This document shows, one piece after another, positions 16,851 to 24,746 of a DNA stretch of 64,000 nt (positions within the stretch are counted from its first letter, which is position 1; each line of letters begins with the position of its first letter). Position numbers and translations under genes: made by a program. The stretch is taken from assembly GCA_035299085.1 (NCBI GenBank), contig DATGXG010000048.1, positions 124,001-188,000 of the forward strand, written 5' to 3'. The stretch comes from Bacteroidales bacterium (GTDB lineage: Bacteria; Bacteroidota; Bacteroidia; Bacteroidales; UBA10428). The notes beneath the pieces are model-generated. The model ran no database searches, was not told the origin of the DNA, and saw nothing but the letters and a program-made list of their open reading frames with translations.

Positions 16851-18224
16851 ATGGCATTAAAAAGCATAAATCCATTTACCAACCAGGTAATCGGCGAATA
16901 TGAAGAGTTTTCAGATGAGAAGGTTGAAATGGCTCTGAATCTAACTGTTTCCGCTTTTGAAGAATGGAAAAACTCATATATGGATCTCCGGAAATCACTT
17001 ATGATTCAGGCTTCAAAAATTCTAATTGAAAACAAGGACGAATATGCCCGTTCGATCACCTCCGAAATGGGCAAACCTATCAGGGAATCTATCGCAGAAA
17101 TTGAGAAATGCAGCTGGGTTTGTCAATATTATGCAGAGAATGCCGCCGATTTCCTCAGGCCTGAGATCATTCTCACCGATGCAACCGAAAGCTTTATCCA
17201 TTATGAACCGCTTGGGCCGATCCTGGGCATAATGCCATGGAATTTTCCTTTCTGGCAGGTCTTTCGTTTTGCTGTGCCTACCATCATGGCCGGCAACACC
17301 GTGTTGCTGAAACATGCTTCGAATGTGCAACTATGTGCAAAAAATATTGAAAGTATTTTTCTCAAAGCCGGATTTCCGAAGGGTATATTTCAAAACCTGG
17401 TCATCGGATCCTCACGAATTGAAAAGGTTATCGAAAGTGATACAGTGAAGGCTGTTTCTCTCACCGGGAGTGAGGCTGCCGGAAGTAAAGTGGCGGAATG
17501 CGCCGGAAGGAAAATTAAAAAATCATTGCTCGAACTGGGTGGCAGTAACTCTTTCGTGGTACTTGATGATGCTGACCTGGATAATGCAGTTGAAACCGGG
17601 GTAAAAGCCCGGATGCAGAATGCCGGGCAAAGCTGTATAGCGGCCAAAAGGTTCATCATTCACGAAAAAATAGCCGATCAGTTTATTTCAATGTTCGATA
17701 ATAAATTGCAGGGCTTGCGTACCGGTGATCCCGCTGAAAAGGATACAGAAATCGGACCATTATCGTCCGTTCAACAGGCAGAAACTGTTTGGAAACAGAT
17801 AAGCCGATCGGTTGAGATGGGCGCACGGATCATAAGAGGAGGCCGGCCTGAAGGGGCCTTTTACCCCCCTACCCTTCTTGTTAATGTCAGGCCCGGTATG
17901 CCGGTGTTTGACGAAGAAGTTTTTGGTCCTGTCGCACCGGTCATTATTTCCAGGGACGAACAGGAGGCTGTTAATCTGTCAAACCTGTCTGATTTCGGAT
18001 TGGGTGTTTCGCTGTTCACCGGCAATTATGAAAAGGCCATGTCATTAATCCCACTGTTCAATGAAGGTTCTGTATTTATCAACGCCATGGTGAAATCGGA
18101 CCCCAGGCTTCCTTTTGGTGGAATCAAAAAATCAGGCTATGGAAGGGAGCTTTCGCAGCAGGGAATACGGGAGTTTGTAAATGTAAAAACGGTATATATA
18201 AAAAAACTGAACAATAACTTCTAA
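16851..18224 (+). CDS. NAD(P)-dependent aldehyde dehydrogenase (succinate-semialdehyde dehydrogenase-like)
   Basis: A 457-residue enzyme of the ALDH superfamily. The catalytic Glu228 lies in LLELGGSN and Cys262 in AGQSCIAAKRF; the cofactor motif SLTGSEAAGSK is present. The C-terminal PFGGIKKSGYGRELS is typical of the SSADH/GabD-like group. It probably oxidises a short semialdehyde to the acid; no pathway partner is adjacent to pin down the substrate. The start at 16851 gives the usual family N-terminus. It marks the left border of the accessory island. Confidence 0.9.
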   Translation: MALKSINPFTNQVIGEYEEFSDEKVEMALNLTVSAFEEWKNSYMDLRKSLMIQASKILIENKDEYARSITSEMGKPIRESIAEIEKCSWVCQYYAENAADFLRPEIILTDATESFIHYEPLGPILGIMPWNFPFWQVFRFAVPTIMAGNTVLLKHASNVQLCAKNIESIFLKAGFPKGIFQNLVIGSSRIEKVIESDTVKAVSLTGSEAAGSKVAECAGRKIKKSLLELGGSNSFVVLDDADLDNAVETGVKARMQNAGQSCIAAKRFIIHEKIADQFISMFDNKLQGLRTGDPAEKDTEIGPLSSVQQAETVWKQISRSVEMGARIIRGGRPEGAFYPPTLLVNVRPGMPVFDEEVFGPVAPVIISRDEQEAVNLSNLSDFGLGVSLFTGNYEKAMSLIPLFNEGSVFINAMVKSDPRLPFGGIKKSGYGRELSQQGIREFVNVKTVYIKKLNNNF

Positions 18225-18360
18225 TTCAATTTTCATCAGGCAGAATCTGCAGCAGAGTCAGCCAATTAGCAACTTGATATTCCGGGCTTTTTCTGTTGTA
18301 AAAAGCGGTGCCCCGTATGTTGACTAACCCAAATTCGCCACCTGATTTTTTTTGCTAAAA

Positions 18361-18475
18361 CTCTCCCTTGTCTCACAACCGTCGCAATCCGTGCCGTGCG
18401 TCCCGGTTTTCCGCGCCATCCGTGGACAACCGCCCCGCATGGCAAGCTTTGAATGTCGTTTGTGCTTAAATTTGC
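18361..18475. repeat. Inverted copy of the GC-rich block at 20612-20733
   Basis: Read as reverse complement, this block reproduces 20612-20733: the shared order is GCAAGCTTTGAATGTCGTTT, CCCCGCATGG, CCCGGTTTTCC and CACAACCGTCGCAATCC. The two inverted copies bracket the long repeat LR1 and two genes. The rest of the 716-bp gap 18225-18940 holds LR1 and about 135 bp at 18225-18360 in which I see nothing. Confidence 0.75.
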
Positions 18476-18500
18476 AGCGTTGATTTATTCTTTAAAAATC

Positions 18501-18920
18501 GTTCACAAGGCTTCACAAAGATCACGAAGACTAAATGAGCCACTAGTAGCGGCAAATAAAAATATTTTTCAACCGGGGGTTACTTTTTAACGGTTCGAAG
18601 TATTAAGAAGTACCCGCATCTATTAGAAAATTTTCCCATTCATGAATCCGATTTTTCATTATCTTTAAGAATCCTTTAAGATACTGCCAGTCAATGCAAA
18701 GCGTAGCAAAAGCGCAAAGGTAGACGAAATCGGGTGGCTGGCGGTTGGTGTTGATATAGAAGGTATATGAATCCGTCTTCTTAATCCAAATGGACACAAA
18801 TGTTTTAACGTCGGAATAGAAAACATAAAGTCATTGCATGAGATGAATTTAGTCAGTACCCATATAGAGGAGACATAGGCACTTAGCAGACAAAGTTCGT
18901 ATATGCTAATGTTAGCAACC
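18501..18920 (+). repeat. Long cassette-boundary repeat LR1
   Basis: It runs from GTTCACAAGGCTTCAC through TCAACCGGGGGTTAC and TTTAACGGTTCGAAGTATTAAG to GACAAAGTTCGTATATGCTA and ends ATGTTAGCAACC. Four other copies occur at 20816, 24747, 29640 and 34361, all in the same orientation. It ends about 20 bp before the lipoprotein start. It lacks the leftmost part seen in LR3 and LR4. Confidence 0.8.
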
Positions 18921-18940
18921 ATTTTAAATGACACAAATAC

Positions 18941-19573
18941 ATGAGATATTTACAAGGATTAATAATAAGTATTTTGATTTTTGGATGTCAATCGAAGACC
19001 ACAAAATTGTCATTGGATTCAAAAGATTCACAAATCAAAACCACAACAGACAATTTTAGCGATAGATTAATGATTACTGGTGATTTTAACGGTGATGAAA
19101 GTATTGACACCTTAAAAGAATCATTTATTAGTTCAATTGACGGAAAAGAGACCAACAAATATTCTGATATTGAATATGATAGTTTGGTTGCATTGACAAT
19201 TAAGAAAAAACCGATTTGTCGTTTGATTTCAAATAGCCTAACACCTTTGATTGTAAATAAGGATAAATATCAGCTATTTGGATTAGCATTTTTAAAAAAT
19301 GAAGGCGATTTAGACAATGATGGTTCTGACGAATTGGGATTAATAGTTGATTGGGCTGATTGGTCAAATGTAAACTATTATCAGATTCTTTCTTACAAAA
19401 ACAGTAATTGGACTGAGTTATTTAATTTTGAGATTCGAGACTTCGATATTGCAGATTTGAAGGAAAATAAAGACTCAAAAGGGCTTTTATATCGTGATGA
19501 AAATGGTGATTTGATAGCGAAGACTTGGGAAAATGGCGAACAAATTGATAAAAAAATTGATATGAAAAAATAA
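18941..19573 (+). CDS. Unrecognised lipoprotein
   Basis: A 210-residue protein with leader MRYLQGLIISILIFGCQSK (lipobox IFGC). I do not recognise the family. Two acidic segments (DFNGDESIDT and EGDLDNDGSDELG) resemble calcium-binding or FG-GAP-like loops and lie on either side of a mixed alpha/beta region; the C-terminus is highly charged. It is the first gene of the island, AT-rich compared with the aldehyde dehydrogenase before it, and sits between LR1 and a short boundary element. Immunity-type lipoproteins can look like this, but that is speculation. Confidence 0.7.
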   Translation: MRYLQGLIISILIFGCQSKTTKLSLDSKDSQIKTTTDNFSDRLMITGDFNGDESIDTLKESFISSIDGKETNKYSDIEYDSLVALTIKKKPICRLISNSLTPLIVNKDKYQLFGLAFLKNEGDLDNDGSDELGLIVDWADWSNVNYYQILSYKNSNWTELFNFEIRDFDIADLKENKDSKGLLYRDENGDLIAKTWENGEQIDKKIDMKK

Positions 19574-19577
19574 AAAG

Positions 19578-19717
19578 CGGTTGCCAACACGCGGTATAGC
19601 CAATAAGGGTTTCAGAGGTACGCGAAGGTTTATAGCCCGTTTCAATGCTTCGTGTAACTTGATAGTGAATCGCTCGCAATCTATTACAGGTCATACCGCC
19701 AACCGTTGCCAGCAAGC
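19578..19717 (+). repeat. Short cassette-boundary element S1 (imperfect palindrome)
   Basis: The left end GTTGCCAACACGCGGTATAG is the approximate inverse of the right end CATACCGCCAACCGTTGCCA. The middle contains GGGTTTCAG and GTAACTTGATAGTGAATCGC, which recur in S2-S6. It starts within a few bases of the preceding stop codon. Confidence 0.75.
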
Positions 19718-19733
19718 TTAAAAGACACTGCAC

Positions 19734-20501
19734 ATGAAAAGTCATGAATCGATAAAAAATATTACGATTGCTTCGATTAAAAGACATTCGATTGACATAA
19801 ATCAGTGGTATAAGACAAAAATTCCTTTTTCTGATAATCTGAAATTTTTTGATAGATTGGATGACGAACTTCCTATTGTAGAATTTATACTAAATAAAAG
19901 CAACTGGACAATTATTACAACAAAAAGAATTGTCGGACAGATTGATGGGAAGCAAAATCAGATTGAATTTATCGACCTTGATGACGTTGTTTATGGTGAC
20001 TACAAGAATATAAAAATAAACACTACAATTTTTAGGACAATAGATATATATGGTGAAAGTTTGGATTTTCTAATGGAAACTGGGAAACCATCGATAGCAT
20101 TTATTTATTCAATAAATCCAATTCATAGATTATATCGTAATGAACAAGAACCAAATATGATTGATAGAGACGATGATTTTATTGCAATTCTAACTTATAA
20201 GTCAACAGAACAAGGGGGAAGAAAAACACCAGCTCATTCAGGTTATCGCCCACAAGTAAAATTTAATTTTGAAGAAATGCAAACCTCAGGACAACAAACT
20301 TTTATCGGCAAGGATATTGTTTATCCTGGAGATACTGTTGAAGCAAGAATTAAAATTTTATCAGTTGACCATTTTACAAACAGCTTGACTGAAGGAATGG
20401 ATTTCGAATTTAAAGAAGGTGATAAAATTATTGGAACGGGTATAATTAAAGAAATATTAAATGATAAATTAAAAAAAGCCAGCTGGCAACACATGGTATA
20501 G
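19734..20501 (+). CDS. Protein with C-terminal EF-Tu domain-3-like barrel
   Basis: A 255-residue protein. The last ~85 residues closely follow EF-Tu domain 3: GGRKTPAHSGYRPQVKF corresponds to the GGR(H/K)xPFxxGYRPQFYF stretch, VYPGDTVEARI to the MPGDxVEV turn, and FEFKEGDKIIGTGIIKEI to the REGGxTVGxGVV strand. There is no GTPase domain. The N-terminal half (about 30-110, WTIITTKRIVGQIDGKQ) may be a PH-like barrel. A free-standing EF-Tu domain 3 could bind aminoacyl-tRNA elbows, compete with EF-Tu, or act as a bait; this is inference. The last ten codons read into boundary element S2. Confidence 0.7.
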   Translation: MKSHESIKNITIASIKRHSIDINQWYKTKIPFSDNLKFFDRLDDELPIVEFILNKSNWTIITTKRIVGQIDGKQNQIEFIDLDDVVYGDYKNIKINTTIFRTIDIYGESLDFLMETGKPSIAFIYSINPIHRLYRNEQEPNMIDRDDDFIAILTYKSTEQGGRKTPAHSGYRPQVKFNFEEMQTSGQQTFIGKDIVYPGDTVEARIKILSVDHFTNSLTEGMDFEFKEGDKIIGTGIIKEILNDKLKKASWQHMV

Positions 20502-20605
20502 TGCATGCGGGTTTCAGTGGTTTACAAGCGTTGGTAGCTCGTTAAAAAGGTCTGTGTAAACTGATTGGAAATAGCATAGTATTCCTGCACGACACCATAC
20601 CATCA
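20478..20605 (+). repeat. Short cassette-boundary element S2
   Basis: The left end TGGCAACACATGGTATAGTG and the right end CACGACACCATACCATCAAA are inverted partners. The middle shares GGGTTTCAGTGG and TGTAAACTGATTGG with S6. It overlaps the final codons of the preceding gene. Its expected terminal GTTGGCA is missing, so the right edge is truncated. Confidence 0.7.
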
Positions 20606-20611
20606 AAAGTA

Positions 20612-20815
20612 TGCAAATCAAAGCCCAAACGACATTCAAAGCTTGCCATGCGGGTCGGTTGGCTCCCGACAATGTCGGGACGGAAAACCGGGGCGCACGG
20701 CCCGGATTGCGACGGTTGTGCGACAAGGGCGAGCCCGGTTTTCTTCCCTGTCTGCCTCTGGCAGGATCCGAGGTGTTTTTTCTGGTACTCTTTTGTGTGG
20801 CAGACAAAAGAGTAC
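20612..20815. repeat. GC-rich palindromic block
   Basis: An abrupt change from AT-rich to GC-rich DNA. It contains TCCCGACAATGTCGGGA (20667-20683) and GTACTCTTTTGT...ACAAAAGAGTAC (20785-20815). Its first 120 bp are present inverted at 18361-18475. Several frames are open here, but none shows coding character; I see no gene. With S2 and LR2 it fills the 784-bp gap 20502-21285. Confidence 0.7.
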
Positions 20816-21229
20816 AATCACGAAGACGAAATGAGCCACTACGTATCGGCATAATAAAAATATTTTTCAACCGGGGGTTACTTTTTAACGGTTCGAAGTA
20901 TTAAGTAGTACCCGCATCTATAAGAAAATTTACCTATTCATGAATCTGATTTTTCACTATCTTTCAGAATCCTTTAAGAAACTGCCAGTCAATACAAAGC
21001 GGAGCAAAAGGGTAAAGGTAGAGGAAATCGTGTGACTGGAGGTCGGTGTTGATATAGAGGGTAAATGAATCAGTCTTCTTTATCCAACAATACGCTACTG
21101 TTTTAGCGTCGGAATAGAAAATATATAGTCATTGCATTAGCTGGATTTACAATTTAGTAAGTACTCATATAGAGGAGACATTTGCACTTTGGCGGACAAA
21201 GTTCGTATATAATAATGTTGGCAACAAGC
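20816..21229 (+). repeat. Long cassette-boundary repeat LR2
   Basis: A copy of LR1 with the same internal order (CAACCGGGGGTTACTTTTTA, ACTGCCAGTCAATACAAAGC, CATATAGAGGAGACA) and a well-kept right end, GTATATAATAATGTTGGCAA. It ends 56 bp before the CD-NTase start. Confidence 0.8.
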
Positions 21230-21285
21230 CGAAGAAAGGACACTGCAACCTATCAGATTGAATGTGAAATTTAAAACCTAATAAT

Positions 21286-22260
21286 ATGACACTACTTGAA
21301 TCAATAAAAAAACTTGTCGATAATGTTTCGATAACTGACAGACAAGAAGAAAATATAAAAAATTCATTATCAAATTTGGAAAGTCATTTGAAAGATGAGG
21401 AAAGCAATCTATATGTTAATGAATGTTTCACAAATGGTTCATGGGAAAGAGATACAATAATTCGACCTTTGAACGATGTTGATTTATTTGCCGTTTTGGA
21501 TTTTGAGGAGTGGAAAGATGAATACGGTAATAAACCAAATCCTCAAAGTGTATTGACCAAAATTAAAAACTATCTAAACAAGCAAAATGATTATAAGGAT
21601 AAAGTAAAACAAGACAGACCTTGTGTCACGATTCATTTAAGCGACAAAGATTTTGACGTTTTACCAAGTTTTGAGATTCTAGGAGGAGGTTACTATATTC
21701 CAAATTACGATTTAGAATCATGGACTACTTCATATCCAAAGATGTTGACTAAAGACCTTGATGATACTCACAGAGTAAGAGATTATAAACTAAAACAAAT
21801 AATCAGAGTAGTTAAATATTGGAATCGAGATTTTAATACCAAAACAATTCCTTCTTACCATATTGAGGAAATTGCAATAAATATTTTCAAAATTAACAAC
21901 TTTACAAATTTTGAGGAAGGTATAAGAAAATGGTTTAATAATGTTGAATACAATATGCTTTCAAGTAAATTTAAATCAAATGATGAATATGAAACATCCT
22001 TAATAAAAGTAAAAAAGGTAAAGGACAAATTGAACGAAGCATATAAGTTTTATTCAGAAAAAAACGAAGTTGAAGCCAAAAAAATATGGAAAGAGGTCTT
22101 TGGTAAGGAGTTTCCAACAGTAGATGAAGATGAAGCAAAAAATATTTCAAAATCACTGACCGAAGGCACTCTGAAATATTCTAGTATTGCAGGAATTTCC
22201 ACCTCAGTTGGAAGCAGTTTATCGGCATCTAAAGGTTTTTATGGAGATGAAGTTCTTTAA
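21286..22260 (+). CDS. CBASS CD-NTase (SMODS-type cyclic oligonucleotide synthase)
   Basis: A 324-residue nucleotidyltransferase. NGSWERDTIIRPLNDVDLF carries the GS motif (51-52) and the first two catalytic aspartates, Asp64 and Asp66; the third is Asp124 in KDFDVLP. The helical C-terminal half (about 165-245) fits the OAS-type fold. CD-NTases make cyclic di- or trinucleotides on phage infection. The next two genes overlap and encode an E2-like protein and a membrane effector, giving a short type II CBASS operon. The C-terminus ends in a flexible Gly/Ser-rich tail (SLSASKGFYGDEVL), which suits E2-dependent conjugation. The nucleotide product is not predictable. Confidence 0.9.
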   Translation: MTLLESIKKLVDNVSITDRQEENIKNSLSNLESHLKDEESNLYVNECFTNGSWERDTIIRPLNDVDLFAVLDFEEWKDEYGNKPNPQSVLTKIKNYLNKQNDYKDKVKQDRPCVTIHLSDKDFDVLPSFEILGGGYYIPNYDLESWTTSYPKMLTKDLDDTHRVRDYKLKQIIRVVKYWNRDFNTKTIPSYHIEEIAINIFKINNFTNFEEGIRKWFNNVEYNMLSSKFKSNDEYETSLIKVKKVKDKLNEAYKFYSEKNEVEAKKIWKEVFGKEFPTVDEDEAKNISKSLTEGTLKYSSIAGISTSVGSSLSASKGFYGDEVL

Positions 22261-22678
22261 TAAACAAAAGCCAAATGTATCAGCACAAATTGGGGCTATA
22301 AAGTCAAAATACCCTCAATTTAAGGCAAAGCATTTGTCTAATGATAAAGTAACATTTGTAGGTGATTTATTGATTAAGCCAGAATTGCCAGTTTATACAG
22401 TTAGTGTGGAATATAGGGGGGCGTTGTCGCCAAAAGTTCATGTGATTGAACCTAAACTTGTTGAAAATCCACCACATTTTTATAAAAATACAGAAAGTCT
22501 CTGCTTATACCATTCTGATGATTTTAAATGGGATTCTCGAAAACTTATCGCAAAGGAAATAATGTCTTGGACAATAGCTTGGTTATATTTTTACGAAGCC
22601 TGGTTGCAAACAGGTAAGTGGTTTGGACCCGAATCGCATCATGCATCAAATACAATTAAAGAAGATAAAGATGACTAG
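22241..22678 (+). CDS. CBASS-associated E2-like protein
   Basis: A 145-residue protein when started at the ATG at 22241; an earlier in-frame start at 22187 would lengthen a clearly unrelated N-terminus. The ubiquitin-conjugating E2-like core is seen in YTVSVEYRGALSPKVHVIEP, ENPPHFYKNTESLCLYH with candidate catalytic Cys88, and the long C-terminal helices (SWTIAWLYFYEAWLQTGKW). Short type II CBASS systems carry this stand-alone E2, which acts on the CD-NTase. It overlaps the CD-NTase by 20 nt and the effector gene by 8 nt, so translation is probably coupled. Confidence 0.85.
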   Translation: MEMKFFNKQKPNVSAQIGAIKSKYPQFKAKHLSNDKVTFVGDLLIKPELPVYTVSVEYRGALSPKVHVIEPKLVENPPHFYKNTESLCLYHSDDFKWDSRKLIAKEIMSWTIAWLYFYEAWLQTGKWFGPESHHASNTIKEDKDD

Positions 22679-23465
22679 AATAGTACCATTTGATAGCAAT
22701 TACACTACTGTAAGTAAATTTGAAAAGGCTGCTTTTTATTGCCTTCTATTTTCTGCGTTTGCAATCATTTACCTGTGGCTAATTCCGAAAATTGAACCAC
22801 TAATTCAATTTAAAATTAGTTCAAAAACAATTCTTGATTTAGTAAAAGTGCTAAGTTATGTTTCAATGATTGGATATATCGGACTTTCAAGTGTCGCAAA
22901 ATATTTATTTTATTCGGCGGAAAAAGTAAAGCGTGGTGATTTGATTGATAATTCTTTTGGAACATGTTATTCAGATTGTAATTCTGAAGGATACTATAAT
23001 AATGATGAAATTCCTCATGGAGTGAAGAAATTAGCGATAAATACGTATGAAAGTAGTTTTCATACAGAACAGACGCTGAGAAAAATGCTGTTTAAATACG
23101 CTATGAAAATGCTCTTATTCTCAATCCCTTTTTTGATTTCGATTTTTTCGATAGGAGGTAGTGATATTGTAAGATTGCTTTTTGAAATTAGTATTCCGCT
23201 GATTATGTTGTCTCAATTCTTTATTTTAATAGTTTACTATACAGGAGTTAAAGGTGTTAATGATTGTTTTAAAATTGAGTTAACCAATATCGGTAGCAAG
23301 ACTGTTGAAGTTAAAGATAATGCCAAATTGTTGAAACCTGTTTTAGATTACTACAATATAAAATCATGGGCTACAACAAATCTTGATAGCACTATCTTTA
23401 AAAAGCATAACGATCAAATTTCTTCACAATGGATTAAAAGAAAAGAAAAACTAAATAACGAATGA
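22671..23465 (+). CDS. Predicted four-helix membrane effector of the CBASS operon
   Basis: From the ATG at 22671 (ATGACTAG overlap with the E2 stop) the protein has 264 residues. Four hydrophobic segments are visible: FYCLLFSAFAIIYLWLI, VLSYVSMIGYIGLSSVAKYL, MLLFSIPFLISIFSI and a longer one ending IVYYTGV. A polar loop (KRGDLIDNSFGT) lies between TM2 and TM3, and the C-terminal ~60 residues are soluble. CBASS effectors with such pore-like architecture damage the inner membrane when the cyclic nucleotide binds. I could not place it in a named effector family, although it resembles the SMODS-associated 4TM type in layout. Confidence 0.75.
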   Translation: MTRIVPFDSNYTTVSKFEKAAFYCLLFSAFAIIYLWLIPKIEPLIQFKISSKTILDLVKVLSYVSMIGYIGLSSVAKYLFYSAEKVKRGDLIDNSFGTCYSDCNSEGYYNNDEIPHGVKKLAINTYESSFHTEQTLRKMLFKYAMKMLLFSIPFLISIFSIGGSDIVRLLFEISIPLIMLSQFFILIVYYTGVKGVNDCFKIELTNIGSKTVEVKDNAKLLKPVLDYYNIKSWATTNLDSTIFKKHNDQISSQWIKRKEKLNNE

Positions 23466-23469
23466 TAAA

Positions 23470-23614
23470 AACGTCCAGTTGCCAACAACGTGTATAAAAC
23501 ATTTGGCATTCAGTTGGTTATCAAGCGTTCCTGCTCGTATCAAAAGTAGTTGTAACTTAATAAGGAATCGCTTCGAAATGCCAAACGTTTCATACACGCA
23601 ACGTTGTGGGTAAT
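23470..23614 (+). repeat. Short cassette-boundary element S3
   Basis: This is the best-preserved palindrome of the set. Left arm: GCCAACAACGTGTATAAAAC followed by ATTTGGCATT. Right arm: AATGCCAAACGTTTCATACA followed by CGCAACGTTGTGGG. Extra unpaired bases on one side give the asymmetry typical of attC-like sites. The middle has GTAACTTAATAAGGAATCGC. The remaining gap to the next gene shows no other feature. Confidence 0.8.
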
Positions 23615-23715
23615 TCTGAGAAAAAGACATTCACCACATATGTTTTTGACAATTTGTGAAGAAACCACAATTTTAATTATCTTTATTAAGCTTCATATTA
23701 AAAAAATCATTCAAT

Positions 23716-24021
23716 ATGCAATTTAGAATCAAAAAGGAACTTAAAGAAGGCAGATATTATGTAATAATTGAATTATCAGAATTTACAGAATCTGACAAAG
23801 AAAAATTTAAAATATTTGGTGAGCCAACCATAGTTATCAAAACTGAAACGGGCAAGGATTCAAAATCAAGAGTGACCAGATTCCCTTCTATTTCTCCGTA
23901 TGGTTTTTATAAACAAGAAGAAGCTGATCAGTATGTAGAAAATCTAAAAATTCAAATAAAAGAATTAAGAGAGAGATGGGATAATCTTAAAGACACTTGG
24001 TCAAATGAAGAAATTATTTAA
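23716..24021 (+). CDS. Unrecognised small protein, first of a two-gene unit
   Basis: A 101-residue protein. The N-terminus is a beta-rich segment (MQFRIKKELKEGRYYVIIEL), followed by KTETGKDSKSRVTRFPSISP and a C-terminal charged helix (EEADQYVENLKIQIKELRER) that could form a coiled coil. No family recognised and no signal peptide. It overlaps the next gene by 17 nt and so is very probably expressed with it. The unit lies between S3 and LR3, as a self-contained cassette. Confidence 0.7.
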   Translation: MQFRIKKELKEGRYYVIIELSEFTESDKEKFKIFGEPTIVIKTETGKDSKSRVTRFPSISPYGFYKQEEADQYVENLKIQIKELRERWDNLKDTWSNEEII

Positions 24022-24742
24022 ACCTAATAGGAATGACATTCCTTTATATTGTACTACCTTATTATTCCTTGTCGTTCTTATACTTTGGTTTTTTCCAAAT
24101 ATACTTGGATTAATTAGTGAAAGATATTCACTTGCTCAATACAGATCTGATTTAAAAGATTTGGCTCAACTATTTTACATACTTGTAACTTTTTGGCTTG
24201 TTATGGTTACTAGAAAAATGGCTGAAGTAAGTTTAAATTCACAGAAAGCCATGAATCGGCCTGAGGTCTTATGTGAGTTATTTATCAGTTCTGAGAAACC
24301 AGCAATTATGCATTTTAATGGAATAAAAAATATGGAATTAAGAAATACTTCTGATTCTGAATATGATGAAGAGCTGCAAGGTGCAAATGTGTTCTTAATT
24401 ATTAAAAATCGATATAACGGTGGCAAGGCTATAAATCTTACAACAGACTCATACTTTGAAGCAAAAAATCCAGAAAGAATTCTACTTCCTAGAAAAATTG
24501 AGATTGATTATATAGCAGAGGGTGATTGCGTTGCATTTTATTTATATAGATATGAAAGACCAAGTTCTGAAAACTGTTCATTAAAACTGGTAAATTGTTT
24601 GCTTTCATTTACAACGCCTTTTAATGAAGCTTCTAAAGATCAATACATAGAAATTTCTTATAATAATAACAATCCAATATTAGCGACAGGAAATCATGTT
24701 GGTGCAATTAAGCTTGATGGTGGAATAAGGACGAATAATTAG
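24005..24742 (+). CDS. Unrecognised two-TM membrane protein, second of a two-gene unit
   Basis: A 245-residue protein with two hydrophobic segments close to the N-terminus (about 12-37, YCTTLLFLVVLILWFFPNIL; and about 52-72, QLFYILVTFWLVMVTRKMA) and a soluble beta-rich C-terminal domain (about 85-240). I do not recognise the domain. The short polar hairpin between the two segments and the soluble tail resemble several 2TM defence effectors, but that is an analogy only. Translation is likely coupled to the upstream small protein. Confidence 0.7.
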   Translation: MKKLFKPNRNDIPLYCTTLLFLVVLILWFFPNILGLISERYSLAQYRSDLKDLAQLFYILVTFWLVMVTRKMAEVSLNSQKAMNRPEVLCELFISSEKPAIMHFNGIKNMELRNTSDSEYDEELQGANVFLIIKNRYNGGKAINLTTDSYFEAKNPERILLPRKIEIDYIAEGDCVAFYLYRYERPSSENCSLKLVNCLLSFTTPFNEASKDQYIEISYNNNNPILATGNHVGAIKLDGGIRTNN

Positions 24743-24746
24743 AACT

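Noticed and set aside
18665..18934. Minus-strand ORF of 89 codons across LR1
   Set aside because: It covers repeat sequence only and faces against all island genes.
20514..20904. Several overlapping ORFs in the GC-rich block
   Set aside because: Up to six frames are open because the DNA is GC-rich and palindromic; none shows a recognisable domain.
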